DNA of 37,459 nucleotides, taken from assembly GCA_030578315.1 (NCBI GenBank), contig JAUQQL010000014.1:1-37459 (forward strand), in the 5' to 3' direction. The notes below the pieces were generated by a model that ran no database searches, had not been told where the DNA came from, and worked only from the letters and a program-made list of their open reading frames with translations. Shown piece after piece: positions 8,123 through 15,885 of this stretch. Source of the DNA: Thermodesulfobacteriota bacterium. GTDB taxonomy: Bacteria; Desulfobacterota; Thermodesulfobacteria; Thermodesulfobacteriales; Thermodesulfobacteriaceae. The position numbers and the translations under genes are program-made. Within the stretch, counting starts at the first letter, position 1. The number at the start of each line of letters is the position of its first letter.

Positions 8123-9319
8123 ATGGCAAATGAAGTGATTAAAATTGATGCAGATTTATCAGCTATTAAAGAAATTCAATCTGTGGGAGGAGATACTTTA
8201 AAAAAGTGTTATCAATGTGCTACTTGTGCAACAGTATGTCCCCTTTCTCCTGACGAAGCTCCTTTTCCAAGGAAGCAGATGATTTTAGCTCAATGGGGAT
8301 TTAAAGAAAAATTACTTAAAGACCCTACAGTTTGGCTTTGTCACCAATGTGGAGATTGCAATAAGTACTGTCCACGCGATGCTAAACCTGGAGATGTAAT
8401 GGCGGCTTTAAGACTTTTGGTAATAAGAGAAGTGATGCCCTTTAAAATTTTATATTCTCTTTGTAATAATCTTTGGGGACTTCCGATTTTAGCCTTAATA
8501 GGATTATTTTTTATTCTTTTTTGGACAGTACTTTTGTTTGGAGGAGTTCCTAATTTTGCAGACCCCAATTCTTTTCCTTATGGAGGAGGACATTATAAAA
8601 TTTGGTTTTTAGATTTGCCAGCTCGAGTTCTTATGATTGACATAATTTTTGTTCCTCTGGCAATTTTTATAGCAGTGGTCTTACTTGCTGGAGTGAGTAA
8701 GCTTTGGAATAATTACATAGAAACCTTTAACATTCTTCCTGCCTATCGATATAGATGGTGGCAAATCTTAAGAATGTACTTCTGGCCAGCTATTAAAGAA
8801 ATTCTTCTTCATCAAAGATTTGAAAAGTGTAATATAAATAATTGGAGAACCGTTCCTCATCAGATGCTTCTTTATGCCTTTATTATTCTAGCTATCACTA
8901 CAGCCATTGTGTTCTTTTTAGCAGATATTTTAGGATTTCATACTCCTTGGAATCCTCTTACTCATCCAGTAAAGTGGTTAGGTAACATTGGAGGTATTCT
9001 TCTTATTTATGGAAGTCTTCGTATAATTGCAGGGAGAACTAGAGCTTCTATAGAAAATTATTTAAAAAATAGTTATCCTGACCTCTTTTTAATGTATTTG
9101 ATTTTAGTGGTAGGAATAACTGGATTTGGAATAGTAGTTTGTAGGTCTGTTGAATTTTTAAATTTTCTTACTTCTTTCTTTTATATAGCCCACTTAGTAG
9201 CTGTGTTTATTTTATTTATTAGCGCTGGATATTCTAAATTTGCTCACTTAGCTTTTAGGACTACTGCTGTAGTTTTTGACCTTTATTACAAAGATGTTTT
9301 GAAAAAGGAAGGTTTTTAA
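8123..9319 (+). CDS. qmoC: Quinone-modifying oxidoreductase subunit QmoC
   Basis: Membrane subunit of Qmo, a fusion of an HdrC-like ferredoxin domain and an HdrE-like cytochrome b domain. The N-terminal part has two CX2CX2CX3CP motifs starting at C29 and C73 (CYQCATCATVCP and CHQCGDCNKYCP). After about residue 105, roughly six hydrophobic helices follow, with conserved His residues likely to bind heme b. It takes electrons from menaquinol and passes them to QmoA/B and so to AprBA. The 398-residue length is normal. The ATG has GGAGG upstream. After the stop comes a 136-base AT-rich gap before the NrfD-like gene, with no clear terminator, so read-through is possible. Confidence 0.95.
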   Translation: MANEVIKIDADLSAIKEIQSVGGDTLKKCYQCATCATVCPLSPDEAPFPRKQMILAQWGFKEKLLKDPTVWLCHQCGDCNKYCPRDAKPGDVMAALRLLVIREVMPFKILYSLCNNLWGLPILALIGLFFILFWTVLLFGGVPNFADPNSFPYGGGHYKIWFLDLPARVLMIDIIFVPLAIFIAVVLLAGVSKLWNNYIETFNILPAYRYRWWQILRMYFWPAIKEILLHQRFEKCNINNWRTVPHQMLLYAFIILAITTAIVFFLADILGFHTPWNPLTHPVKWLGNIGGILLIYGSLRIIAGRTRASIENYLKNSYPDLFLMYLILVVGITGFGIVVCRSVEFLNFLTSFFYIAHLVAVFILFISAGYSKFAHLAFRTTAVVFDLYYKDVLKKEGF

Positions 9320-9455
9320 AATCTATTAAAAAGAAGTTTTAAAGATAGAATTTAATTTCTTATTAGAAGAATTTTGTTCTGATAAAAATTGTTTTAAAAA
9401 TTTAAAATTATTTTTCAAATTAGAATTTAAAAGGCTAAGGTGAGGAGGTAAAATA

Positions 9456-10622
9456 ATGAAGATAAGTTTAGTGGGAGATTTTCCAAAAACTAAAAGTTTT
9501 AATTATTTATTAGGAATTTCTATATTAATTTTCTTGTTATCTTTAGGATTTGGTTTGCACGGTATTTATACAGGTTATAGACATGTTTATGGAGTAACAA
9601 GAGAAATTCCCTGGGGAATTTTAATTTCAGGTTATGTATTTTTTGTAGTAACTTCTACTGGACTTTGTATAGTTTCCTCTATAGGTCATGTATTTGGAGT
9701 AAAATCCTTTATTCCCATAGCTAAAAGATCTGTATATCTCTCTGTTATAACTTTACTTGCTGGTTTTTTAGTTATTTTTTTTGATTTAGAAAATCCTTTT
9801 AGAATGGCTATTTGGAATATATTTTCTCCTAACTTAACTTCTAATATATGGTGGATGGGAACTTTTTATGGAGTTTATTTATTTTTTATGAGTTTAGAAT
9901 TTTTATTTTTACTAACAGAAAAGCATAAATATGCAAAAGTATCTGGCTTTTTAGGATTAATTTCAGGAGTTGCTGCCCATAGCAATTTAGGTGCTGTTTT
10001 TGGAATGCTTCATAGTAGGGAGTTTTGGTACGGACCTTACATGCCTATTTATTTCATAGCTTCTGCAGTAGCCTCAGGTTGTACTGCTATTATATTTTTT
10101 ACTTATTTAGGATATAAAGTTGCTAATAAAAAGATAGAGGAATCTATGGAGTTAGCTTTGCGATCAGTAGCTAAGCTGTGGGCTCTTATTTTAGCTATTC
10201 TTATGTTTTTTACTGCTTGGAAGTTAATTACAAGTTTTGTAGGCGGAGAAGGAAAAATTTTAGTGGTTAAAGAGATGATTTCAGGAAAATATGCCTTTAA
10301 CTTCTGGTTTTTTGAAGTGATTTTAGGTATGTTGGTTCCTTTTTTTATATTGTTAATTTCGAAATTTAAAAATTTAACTTATATGTTTATAGCTTCTATA
10401 TTAGCTTTTATTGGAATTTATTTTATGAGAGTTGATTTAGTAGTCTTAGGTCAAATAGTTTCTCACTATTTTGAACTTAGGGTTACCGATTTTCCTATAC
10501 TTTTTTCTTATACACCAAGTTTACATGAAGTTATTATTGTAATTGGAGCTATTGCTTTTTCTATATTAACATTTCTAATAGGAGAAGGTATTTTTAAAGG
10601 TCACAAAATGGAAAATCATTAA
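9456..10622 (+). CDS. NrfD/DsrP-type integral membrane subunit
   Basis: A 388-residue protein with about ten hydrophobic helices, of the polysulfide reductase NrfD / DsrP / HmcC type that binds quinone but no heme. Family-like features are the REIPWGILISGYVFFVVTSTG region near residues 47-70 and SNLGAVFGMLHSREFWYGPY around residues 173-192, the latter typical of the DsrP/HmcC-like branch. A strong GAGGAGG SD precedes ATG. It heads a three-gene unit with the Tat ferredoxin 18 bases downstream and the triheme cytochrome. It is likely the quinone-reactive membrane part of a complex exchanging electrons with periplasmic cytochrome. It cannot be dsrP of a DsrMKJOP operon as normally arranged, because dsrM and dsrK are absent here and the cytochrome comes last. 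Confidence 0.88.
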   Translation: MKISLVGDFPKTKSFNYLLGISILIFLLSLGFGLHGIYTGYRHVYGVTREIPWGILISGYVFFVVTSTGLCIVSSIGHVFGVKSFIPIAKRSVYLSVITLLAGFLVIFFDLENPFRMAIWNIFSPNLTSNIWWMGTFYGVYLFFMSLEFLFLLTEKHKYAKVSGFLGLISGVAAHSNLGAVFGMLHSREFWYGPYMPIYFIASAVASGCTAIIFFTYLGYKVANKKIEESMELALRSVAKLWALILAILMFFTAWKLITSFVGGEGKILVVKEMISGKYAFNFWFFEVILGMLVPFFILLISKFKNLTYMFIASILAFIGIYFMRVDLVVLGQIVSHYFELRVTDFPILFSYTPSLHEVIIVIGAIAFSILTFLIGEGIFKGHKMENH

Positions 10623-10640
10623 ATTTAGGGGGAATAAAAT

Positions 10641-11399
10641 ATGTTTAAAAAATGGTGTAGTTGGCTTAAAGATTTAAAAAATGAGAATATAAAAGAAATT
10701 CCTGATGAAGAAAGAAGAGAGTTTTTAAAGATAGGTTTGATTATTACAGGAATTTTTGCAGGTGGTAGTTTACTAAGTGTAGTTTCAACTATTTCAGAGG
10801 GACTTGCGACCCCTCAAGAGTTAAAAGAGAGCTATCCTTACAAACCACATTACAGCATGGTCTTGAAAATAGACTTATGTATTGACTGTGAAAGATGCAT
10901 AGAAGCTTGTGCGATCACTAATAATGTACCTAATTATGGGTGGAGAACTATGATACTTGAAAGATACGTTCCCGAAGCTACTGACCAAAAAAGACTTTTT
11001 GTACCTATTTTATGTAATCATTGTAATCGTCCTCCTTGTGTAATAGCTTGTCCTACTAAAGCTACTATTAAAGATCCTACAACAGGGATTGTCAAAATGG
11101 TTTCTCATAAGTGTATAGGATGTAAAACTTGTATGGTTGCTTGTCCATATAATGCAAGATATTTTAATGATGAAAAACATGCTGTAGATAAGTGTGACTT
11201 TTGTTGGGAAAGTAGACTTTCTAAAGGTATGACTACCACAGCTTGTGCTGAAGCTTGTCCTGCAGGTGTAAGAGTTTTTGGAGATCTCTCAGATCCAGGA
11301 AGTGAAGTTTATCGTTTAGTTCATCAATTAGGTAAGCCTGTATGGGTTTTAAAACCAGAGACAGGAGCAAAACCTAATGTCTTTTATACCATAAGCTAA
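10641..11399 (+). CDS. Tat-exported four-cluster ferredoxin (DsrO/NrfC/HybA-like)
   Basis: The 252-residue iron-sulfur subunit has an N-terminal twin-arginine motif R25-R26 in ERREFLKIGL followed by a hydrophobic segment, so it is predicted to be Tat-exported to the periplasmic face. Four cysteine groups match the PsrB/NrfC/DsrO ferredoxin pattern: CIDCERCIEAC, CNHCNRPPCVIAC, CIGCKTCMVAC, and CDFC with CAEAC. Together they would hold four [4Fe-4S] clusters forming a wire between the NrfD-like quinone site and a periplasmic cytochrome. The leader before the RR is unusually long and charged (24 residues), but the SD GGGGGAAT upstream supports this ATG. The cytochrome gene follows 16 bases later. 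Confidence 0.9.
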   Translation: MFKKWCSWLKDLKNENIKEIPDEERREFLKIGLIITGIFAGGSLLSVVSTISEGLATPQELKESYPYKPHYSMVLKIDLCIDCERCIEACAITNNVPNYGWRTMILERYVPEATDQKRLFVPILCNHCNRPPCVIACPTKATIKDPTTGIVKMVSHKCIGCKTCMVACPYNARYFNDEKHAVDKCDFCWESRLSKGMTTTACAEACPAGVRVFGDLSDPGSEVYRLVHQLGKPVWVLKPETGAKPNVFYTIS

Positions 11400-11415
11400 A
11401 AAGGAGGTTTTTGGA

Positions 11416-11835
11416 ATGAAAAGAGTTTTAAAATTTCTTGGTTTATTATTAGGATTTTTTTTGGGATTGGTAAGTTTAGCCTATCTACAAGAGAGATCTG
11501 AGGAAGGATTAGTTATTCCTAATGAAGATATAGGAGCTCCAGAAATAGTTTATAATAAACCAGTTAAAGGGGTTCTTTTTAGTCACAAGTATCATGTAGG
11601 TGAATTAGGAATGAGCTGCGAGAGCTGTCATCCCAAACTTTTTGAAATGCAGGCACTTAAGTCTCAAGAAAATCCTGATTTCAATATGAAATCTCTTTAT
11701 CAAGGGAAATACTGTGGAGCTTGTCACGATGGGAAAATGGCTTTTGCTTCTAATACTAAATGTGCTAATTGTCATATAGGAGTAAAAGGATTAAAAAGAC
11801 TAGAAAAAGAAGTGAAAAAGATCGAGAAAAAATAA
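11416..11835 (+). CDS. Membrane-anchored triheme c7/c3-like cytochrome
   Basis: The 139-residue protein has an uncleaved-looking N-terminal hydrophobic anchor (about 5-24) and three CXXCH heme sites at residues 68-72 (CESCH), 100-104 (CGACH) and 116-120 (CANCH). The FSHKYH motif at 55-60 supplies the distal histidines typical of cytochrome c7/c3 family proteins. This differs from DsrJ, which has a different spacing and mixed ligation. The C-terminal 20 residues are highly charged and Lys-rich. It is the last gene of the NrfD-ferredoxin-cytochrome unit and probably accepts or donates electrons in the periplasm, for example to a soluble c3. The next gene converges from the minus strand after 14 bases. 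Confidence 0.88.
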   Translation: MKRVLKFLGLLLGFFLGLVSLAYLQERSEEGLVIPNEDIGAPEIVYNKPVKGVLFSHKYHVGELGMSCESCHPKLFEMQALKSQENPDFNMKSLYQGKYCGACHDGKMAFASNTKCANCHIGVKGLKRLEKEVKKIEKK

Positions 11836-11849
11836 AGGTTTAAAAGAAT

Positions 11850-12515
11850 TTACTTTTTTTTAACCTTCCATTCGGTGATTAAAAAGTTGTCTAATACGAA
11901 ATAGTTTTTGATTTCTAGATAAAGAAGTTTTTTTAGACTTTTAAAACCTTCTCCTCCTACAAAAGTAGGTACATTTTCTCCTCCTACTACTACTGGTAGA
12001 TGAATAATTCGAATTTCGTCTACATACCCTTTTTTAGTTAGTTCCCAGTTAATAGAAGACCCTCCCTCTACCATAAGGGTTTTAATACCTTTTTCATAAA
12101 GAAGTGGAAGAAGTAACTCAAACTCCACTAATTCTTCCCCTACTACTAAAACTTCAATACCAAGAGCTTTAATTTTTTTAATTCTTTCCTGAGGTGCTCT
12201 TTTAGTAGAAACTACGATAGTAGGAGCTTCTTTAGAGAGAACAGAGGCATTTAAAGGAATGTTAGCAGTAGAACAAGGTATAATTCTTATCGGGTTTTTT
12301 CCAGGTACATATCTTACTGTAAGGCTTGGATCATCAGTTCTTACAGTTTCACATCCTACCATGATACCGTCTACCTGAGCTCTTATACTGTGAAGATATT
12401 TATATACATTTTCAGTCATTAGACTCATAAGTTCTTTACTGGAGGCACCTCTATAAAGAGTAAGTTTACCATCTAAGGTAACTTCTGAAACTATTAAAAT
12501 ATAAGGTCTATTCAT
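11850..12515 (-). CDS. Stand-alone RibD C-terminal-type reductase (riboflavin pathway)
   Basis: NAD(P)H-dependent reductase of the RibD-C/RIB7 dihydrofolate-reductase-like fold, predicted to reduce the ribosylamino-pyrimidine intermediate of riboflavin synthesis. Visible motifs are SEVTLDGKLT near the start, IMVGCETVRTDDPSLTVR (the GxxTxxxDxPxLxxR signature), and LMVEGGSSINWEL near residue 155. It lacks the N-terminal deaminase domain found in bifunctional bacterial RibD, so it resembles the archaeal and fungal stand-alone form. I prefer the ATG at 12515, which has GGAAAG eight bases upstream. The ORF track starts at an in-frame TTG at 12530. It overlaps the upstream CDP-alcohol gene by 8 bases, so the two are translationally linked. 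Confidence 0.85.
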   Translation of the reverse strand: MNRPYILIVSEVTLDGKLTLYRGASSKELMSLMTENVYKYLHSIRAQVDGIMVGCETVRTDDPSLTVRYVPGKNPIRIIPCSTANIPLNASVLSKEAPTIVVSTKRAPQERIKKIKALGIEVLVVGEELVEFELLLPLLYEKGIKTLMVEGGSSINWELTKKGYVDEIRIIHLPVVVGGENVPTFVGGEGFKSLKKLLYLEIKNYFVLDNFLITEWKVKKK

Positions 12516-13134
12516 CTTGAATCTTTCCAAAATGTTTATAAAGATAAAAGATTCTAACTAAGAGAGAAAGAAAAGTTCCGAAAGTAATAAACTTTATTCC
12601 AAAAGAAAGTCCTGCAGGAGTTTCTAGTTTTTCCATTAAAGTAAAAAAAATTAAAGAAATGTGAGTTTCTGGTCTTCCAAAAAATCCTACATTTTCTAAA
12701 GGATCAATTATTTTACCTTTTATCTTTTCTTTATACCCTATTTCTGAATAAACTACTGGTTTTATAAAGGAATGAAGAAGAGAAAGAGTTACAGCTAAAG
12801 TTGCTACAAAAGGACCTGCATAGAGGTATCCTATAGTTCCTAATATTAATCCATCTACCCATTTATCTGCGATCCAATCAAAGATAGCTCCGAACTTAGT
12901 AGTTTTTTCAGCCAAACGAGCTACTAAACCATCTGCTAAATCTAAAAGACCAGAAATAATAAGAAATAAACTGGCTGTTAAAAGATTGTCATAATAATAA
13001 AATAAAGCAGCTATAGTTCCAGCTAAGAAAGACAGAAAAGTAATTATATTAGGTGGAAAGTGAAGTTTATATAAAAAAAATCCCACAGGATAATAAAACT
13101 TTTGAAGATAATTTTTTCTTTGAGAAAGATTCAT
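12508..13134 (-). CDS. CDP-alcohol phosphatidyltransferase family protein
   Basis: Integral membrane enzyme that transfers a phosphatidyl-type group from a CDP-activated lipid to an alcohol. The catalytic signature DGX2ARX8GX3DX3D is perfect: DGLVARLAEKTTKFGAIFDWIAD at about residues 68-90. Several hydrophobic helices flank it. At 208 residues it is in the range of PgsA and archaeal-type inositol-phosphate phosphatidyltransferases. The polar headgroup cannot be told from sequence alone. It overlaps the RibD-like gene by 8 bases and starts 8 bases after the lipoprotein gene's stop, forming a three-gene minus-strand operon that is not functionally obvious. Confidence 0.85.
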   Translation of the reverse strand: MNLSQRKNYLQKFYYPVGFFLYKLHFPPNIITFLSFLAGTIAALFYYYDNLLTASLFLIISGLLDLADGLVARLAEKTTKFGAIFDWIADKWVDGLILGTIGYLYAGPFVATLAVTLSLLHSFIKPVVYSEIGYKEKIKGKIIDPLENVGFFGRPETHISLIFFTLMEKLETPAGLSFGIKFITFGTFLSLLVRIFYLYKHFGKIQDE

Positions 13135-13142
13135 TTTTTAAA

Positions 13143-13625
13143 CTAACATCCTTCTATTTTCTTTTTCTGGAGAGAAGACTTAGAAACTGTTTCAAAGGCT
13201 TTTATTATCTCTTCGTCTTTTAAGTTTTTATGCAAATTTTTGTGAGAAGAAATATTTTTTAAGTATTTAGCTAGCTCTTGTCCAGAGGTAACTTTAGAAT
13301 TTTTAATAGAAACTGTCAATTTTTCTAAAGTTTCATGACATTTTAAACAAGAAAGTGTAGCCGAAACTTTTTCTCCAGATTTTTCTACTGCGGTTTGAGT
13401 TTGATTAACTATTTTTTTAACAGGTTGTTCTATAGGTTGTTTTAGAGTTTGATTAAGAGTTTGAGTTTGGTTAGTAATCTTTTCAGCAGTTTGATTTACA
13501 GTTTGATTAACTAATTGTCCTACAGTTTGATTAGTTAGTGTCGCTTTTTCTTCTTTTTTACACCCTGTGCCTAAATTTAAAAAAATAAATAAACTAATAA
13601 TTGCTGGAAAAAATTTTCTTCCCAT
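13143..13625 (-). CDS. Putative monoheme lipoprotein with NQT repeats
   Basis: No known family is recognised. The 160-residue protein starts MGRKFFPAIISLFIFLNLGTGC, a lipoprotein-type signal with C22 as likely lipidation site, although the lipobox (LGTGC) is not ideal. Residues 31-80 are low complexity, with six NQT triplets spaced by short Val/Leu/Lys units. One CXXCH (CLKCH, 93-97) suggests a single covalent heme c, and the later SSHKNLHKN could supply a ligand. The C-terminal half is helical and Lys-rich and ends in Cys. It is preceded by a strong AGGAGG SD. Each NQT is also an N-glycosylation sequon. An envelope-anchored electron-transfer role is inference. Confidence 0.8.
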   Translation of the reverse strand: MGRKFFPAIISLFIFLNLGTGCKKEEKATLTNQTVGQLVNQTVNQTAEKITNQTQTLNQTLKQPIEQPVKKIVNQTQTAVEKSGEKVSATLSCLKCHETLEKLTVSIKNSKVTSGQELAKYLKNISSHKNLHKNLKDEEIIKAFETVSKSSLQKKKIEGC

Positions 13626-13661
13626 GAATTCCTCCTAAAATTTATTTTCTTTTTTAATTTA

Positions 13662-13689
13662 AAATTAACACAAAATTTTTTTTTGCCAA
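13662..13689 (-). promoter_or_regulatory. Possible sigma70-like promoter for the lipoprotein operon
   Basis: Read on the minus strand, TTGGCA (13689-13684) lies 16 bases upstream of TAATTT (13667-13662), about 37 bases before the lipoprotein ATG at 13625. The -35 matches consensus in five of six positions, but the -10 is weak and the surroundings are A/T tracts, so chance is a real alternative. Confidence 0.3.
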
Positions 13690-13730
13690 TTTAAAAAATT
13701 AAACATCAGCTCAAATTTGTTTTTAAAAAT

Positions 13731-14642
13731 TTAATAAAGTACTTCTGGAAAAGGTTGAAGGTATTTTTGAGATAAGAGATAATTATCTTCAAAACGAAAA
13801 GCAAGATTCTTAAAGACTGATAGAAGAGTTTCAAGCCTTATTTGATTTCTTTTAAACTTTTTAAGAAGGTTAAGGATATATCTTTTTTCCTTAGAATTTA
13901 ATTTTCTTGTGAAGTAATTGGCTAGGTAATAAAGAGTATTTAAGTGTTGAATTTTAGAAGGTTTTTTAGATATAGCCTTTTTAAAAAGAGACTCGTATAA
14001 AAGTAGCTTTTCTTTGAGATCAAGGTCTTTTTTTACTACCAAATGTTCAAGTTTTTTAAAAAGTTCTTTATTATAAGTTTTTAGCAGAAATTTATAGGAA
14101 TTATGAAAAGATACTAGTTTTGAAGGAGAAGCGTTTTTCAAAAAATTTTTCCATTCTGCTAGAGAAAATATTCTTACTAAAAAGTGATGATATATTTCAG
14201 GATTTTTTAATCTTTCCTCATCTTCTAAAGGTAATTCAGGAAAATTTAGTTTGATACTTTCTGCTAATAGACCATCTGTTTTTCCAATTATTACTCCATT
14301 GTAGTAAAGTTTGGTTGAACCTACTCCACAGGAAGGAGACCTACTTTTTAAAATAGCTCCTTCTACTTTTTCTAATATTGGTTTAAGTTGGTTTATAAAT
14401 TCTAAAAACTTTACAGTTAGGTCTTTTCCAGTTTCAACCTGAAAAAATTTTTTCCTATTTTTTTCTTTAATAAGAATTATTTTAGAACGAGGTATTCCAA
14501 GTCCTATCTCAACTTCTGGACATACATACACTGGGTCAATAAAGGGTTTAAGCTTTTCAACCACTTTATCCAAAACAGAGCTTCCATTGTATCTAACTGG
14601 TTCATTAAAACATCTACTTAGTAGAATTTTAGGCTTAATCAT
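13731..14642 (-). CDS. DUF523 (TudS-like) plus DUF1722 (YbgA-like) fusion protein
   Basis: The N-terminal DUF523 domain has the three cysteines that in 2-thiouracil desulfidase TudS bind a [4Fe-4S] cluster: one in LLSRCFNEPVRYNG, one in VCPEVEIGLGIPR and one in SRSPSCG. The C-terminal domain matches DUF1722 (YbgA type) with LVSFHNSYKFLLKTYN and a long helical tail. A sulfur-removing or tRNA/nucleobase-repair role is inferred from TudS. I start it at the ATG giving MIKPKILLSRC, where homologous proteins usually begin. The ORF track extends 27 residues further to 14723, but that extension is Lys/Phe-rich, has no SD and would leave only 5 bases to the divergent gene. Confidence 0.82.
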   Translation of the reverse strand: MIKPKILLSRCFNEPVRYNGSSVLDKVVEKLKPFIDPVYVCPEVEIGLGIPRSKIILIKEKNRKKFFQVETGKDLTVKFLEFINQLKPILEKVEGAILKSRSPSCGVGSTKLYYNGVIIGKTDGLLAESIKLNFPELPLEDEERLKNPEIYHHFLVRIFSLAEWKNFLKNASPSKLVSFHNSYKFLLKTYNKELFKKLEHLVVKKDLDLKEKLLLYESLFKKAISKKPSKIQHLNTLYYLANYFTRKLNSKEKRYILNLLKKFKRNQIRLETLLSVFKNLAFRFEDNYLLSQKYLQPFPEVLY

Positions 14643-14728
14643 CACTTTTAAATTATAAAGCTTTGCTATAAAAGTGACAAGCTTCTTATTGAAAAAAGAA
14701 AAATGCATTTTATTTTTTAACAAAAAAT

Positions 14729-15658
14729 ATGGAAAAAAAACTTTATTATTCTTTAAGTGAATTTTTAAAAGAAAAATTTGGAGAAAAAGTAAGAAAAATA
14801 CCTTTAGATGCAGGACTTATTTGTCCTAACAGAGACGGAACTAAAGGATATGGAGGTTGTATTTACTGTAATCCAAGAGGTTCAGGAACAGGACTGTTTT
14901 TTAAAGGAATACCTTTAGAAAAGCAGCTTGCTTTATTTTTAGAAAATTATAAAAAAAAGGGATTTAAAAAGTTCATAGCTTATTTTCAGTCTTTTAGCAA
15001 TACTTATGGCTCTCCTGAGGTTTTGGACAAAATATATAGTGTAGTTCTTTTGGATACTTCTATTGTAGGAATAGCTATTGGTACTCGTCCCGACTGTATA
15101 AATGAAGAAGTTATTGAAGTAATAAAAAAATATCAAAAAATGGGTTATTATGTGTGGATAGAACTTGGGCTTCAAAGTAAACACAATCAGACTCTTAAAT
15201 TTATTAATAGAGGACATACCTTTGAAGATTTTGTGAAAGCTTACGAAATTCTTAAAAAAAATGATTTTCCAGTGGTAGTTCATGTAATTTTTGGACTTCC
15301 GGGAGAAACAAAAAAAATGATGCTAGAAACTACAAGTGCACTTTCAGAACTTCGGGTTGATGGAGTTAAGTTTCACTCTTTATATATAATAAAAGGCTCA
15401 AAAATGGATGAACTTTATCAAGAAGGCAAGTATGAACCTTTAGAAATGGAAGATTATGCTTATTTAGTTGCTAGGTCTATCACTTTACTTCCTCCTCAAA
15501 CGGTTATTCACAGATTAACCTCTGAGGCACGATTAGAAGAGATCTCTGGGCCACCATGGGCTTCAACTAAACACAAAGTTATAAATAAAATAAAAGAGAT
15601 TCTTTTGAAAAACCACTGGTATCAGGGAAAATTTTATAAAAATTTTAACAAATTTTAA
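14729..15658 (+). CDS. Radical SAM protein, TIGR01212/YhcC family
   Basis: The 309-residue cytoplasmic radical SAM protein has the unusual cluster motif of the YhcC family: CPNRDGTKGYGGCIYC, with twelve residues between the first and second Cys and CX2C at the end. Downstream are GIAIGTRPDCINEEV, the WIELGLQSKHNQTLKFINRGH motif and VVVHVIFGLPGETKKMM, all typical of this branch. The substrate is unknown; relatives act as oxidative-stress or tRNA-linked enzymes, which I cannot settle here. It is transcribed divergently from the TudS-like gene. No convincing SD precedes the ATG. The stop overlaps the convergent small membrane gene by 4 bases. Confidence 0.88.
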   Translation: MEKKLYYSLSEFLKEKFGEKVRKIPLDAGLICPNRDGTKGYGGCIYCNPRGSGTGLFFKGIPLEKQLALFLENYKKKGFKKFIAYFQSFSNTYGSPEVLDKIYSVVLLDTSIVGIAIGTRPDCINEEVIEVIKKYQKMGYYVWIELGLQSKHNQTLKFINRGHTFEDFVKAYEILKKNDFPVVVHVIFGLPGETKKMMLETTSALSELRVDGVKFHSLYIIKGSKMDELYQEGKYEPLEMEDYAYLVARSITLLPPQTVIHRLTSEARLEEISGPPWASTKHKVINKIKEILLKNHWYQGKFYKNFNKF

Positions 15659-15819
15659 CGAGAAATAAAGAAAAGTTTATTTATTAGTATAAAAATAATA
15701 AGAAGAGCAATACCTAATCCAATAGAGCCCCATGTCAATTTACTTTCTACAGGTAACCAAGGCTCATGTTGCATTTTTTTTAATTCGTCTATCAGTTTAA
15801 CCTCTTCTTTTTTTTCCAA
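15655..15819 (-). CDS. Small single-span membrane protein downstream of the YeiH-like gene
   Basis: This gene is not in the ORF track because it is short and starts with TTG. The 54-residue product reads LEKKEEVKLIDELKKMQHEPW, then a short linker and one hydrophobic helix (GSIGLGIALLIIFILINKLFF), ending ISR. The TTG at 15819 has a strong GGGGGG SD eight bases upstream, rare in this AT-rich DNA, which supports translation. It lies 66 bases downstream of the putative sulfate exporter on the same strand and likely forms an operon with it. A small accessory subunit of that transporter, cytosolic helix then membrane anchor, is an attractive but unproven idea. No family is recognised. Confidence 0.68.
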   Translation of the reverse strand: MEKKEEVKLIDELKKMQHEPWLPVESKLTWGSIGLGIALLIIFILINKLFFISR

Positions 15820-15885
15820 AATTTTATCCCCCCTTAAAAAAGGATGTTTATTTTGTTTTAATTTTAATTTTTAACTTTTAAACTT

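Noticed and set aside
9456-11835. Calling the three genes dsrP, dsrO and dsrJ
   Set aside because: dsrM and dsrK are absent, gene order differs, and the cytochrome has c7/c3-like heme spacing with FSHKYH instead of the DsrJ pattern.
11835-11867. Hairpin AAGGTT...AACCTT between the triheme cytochrome and the RibD-like gene
   Set aside because: Only about six solid pairs plus imperfect A-T pairs, it reaches into the RibD coding end, and no T run follows the stem on either strand, so a terminator call is not supported.
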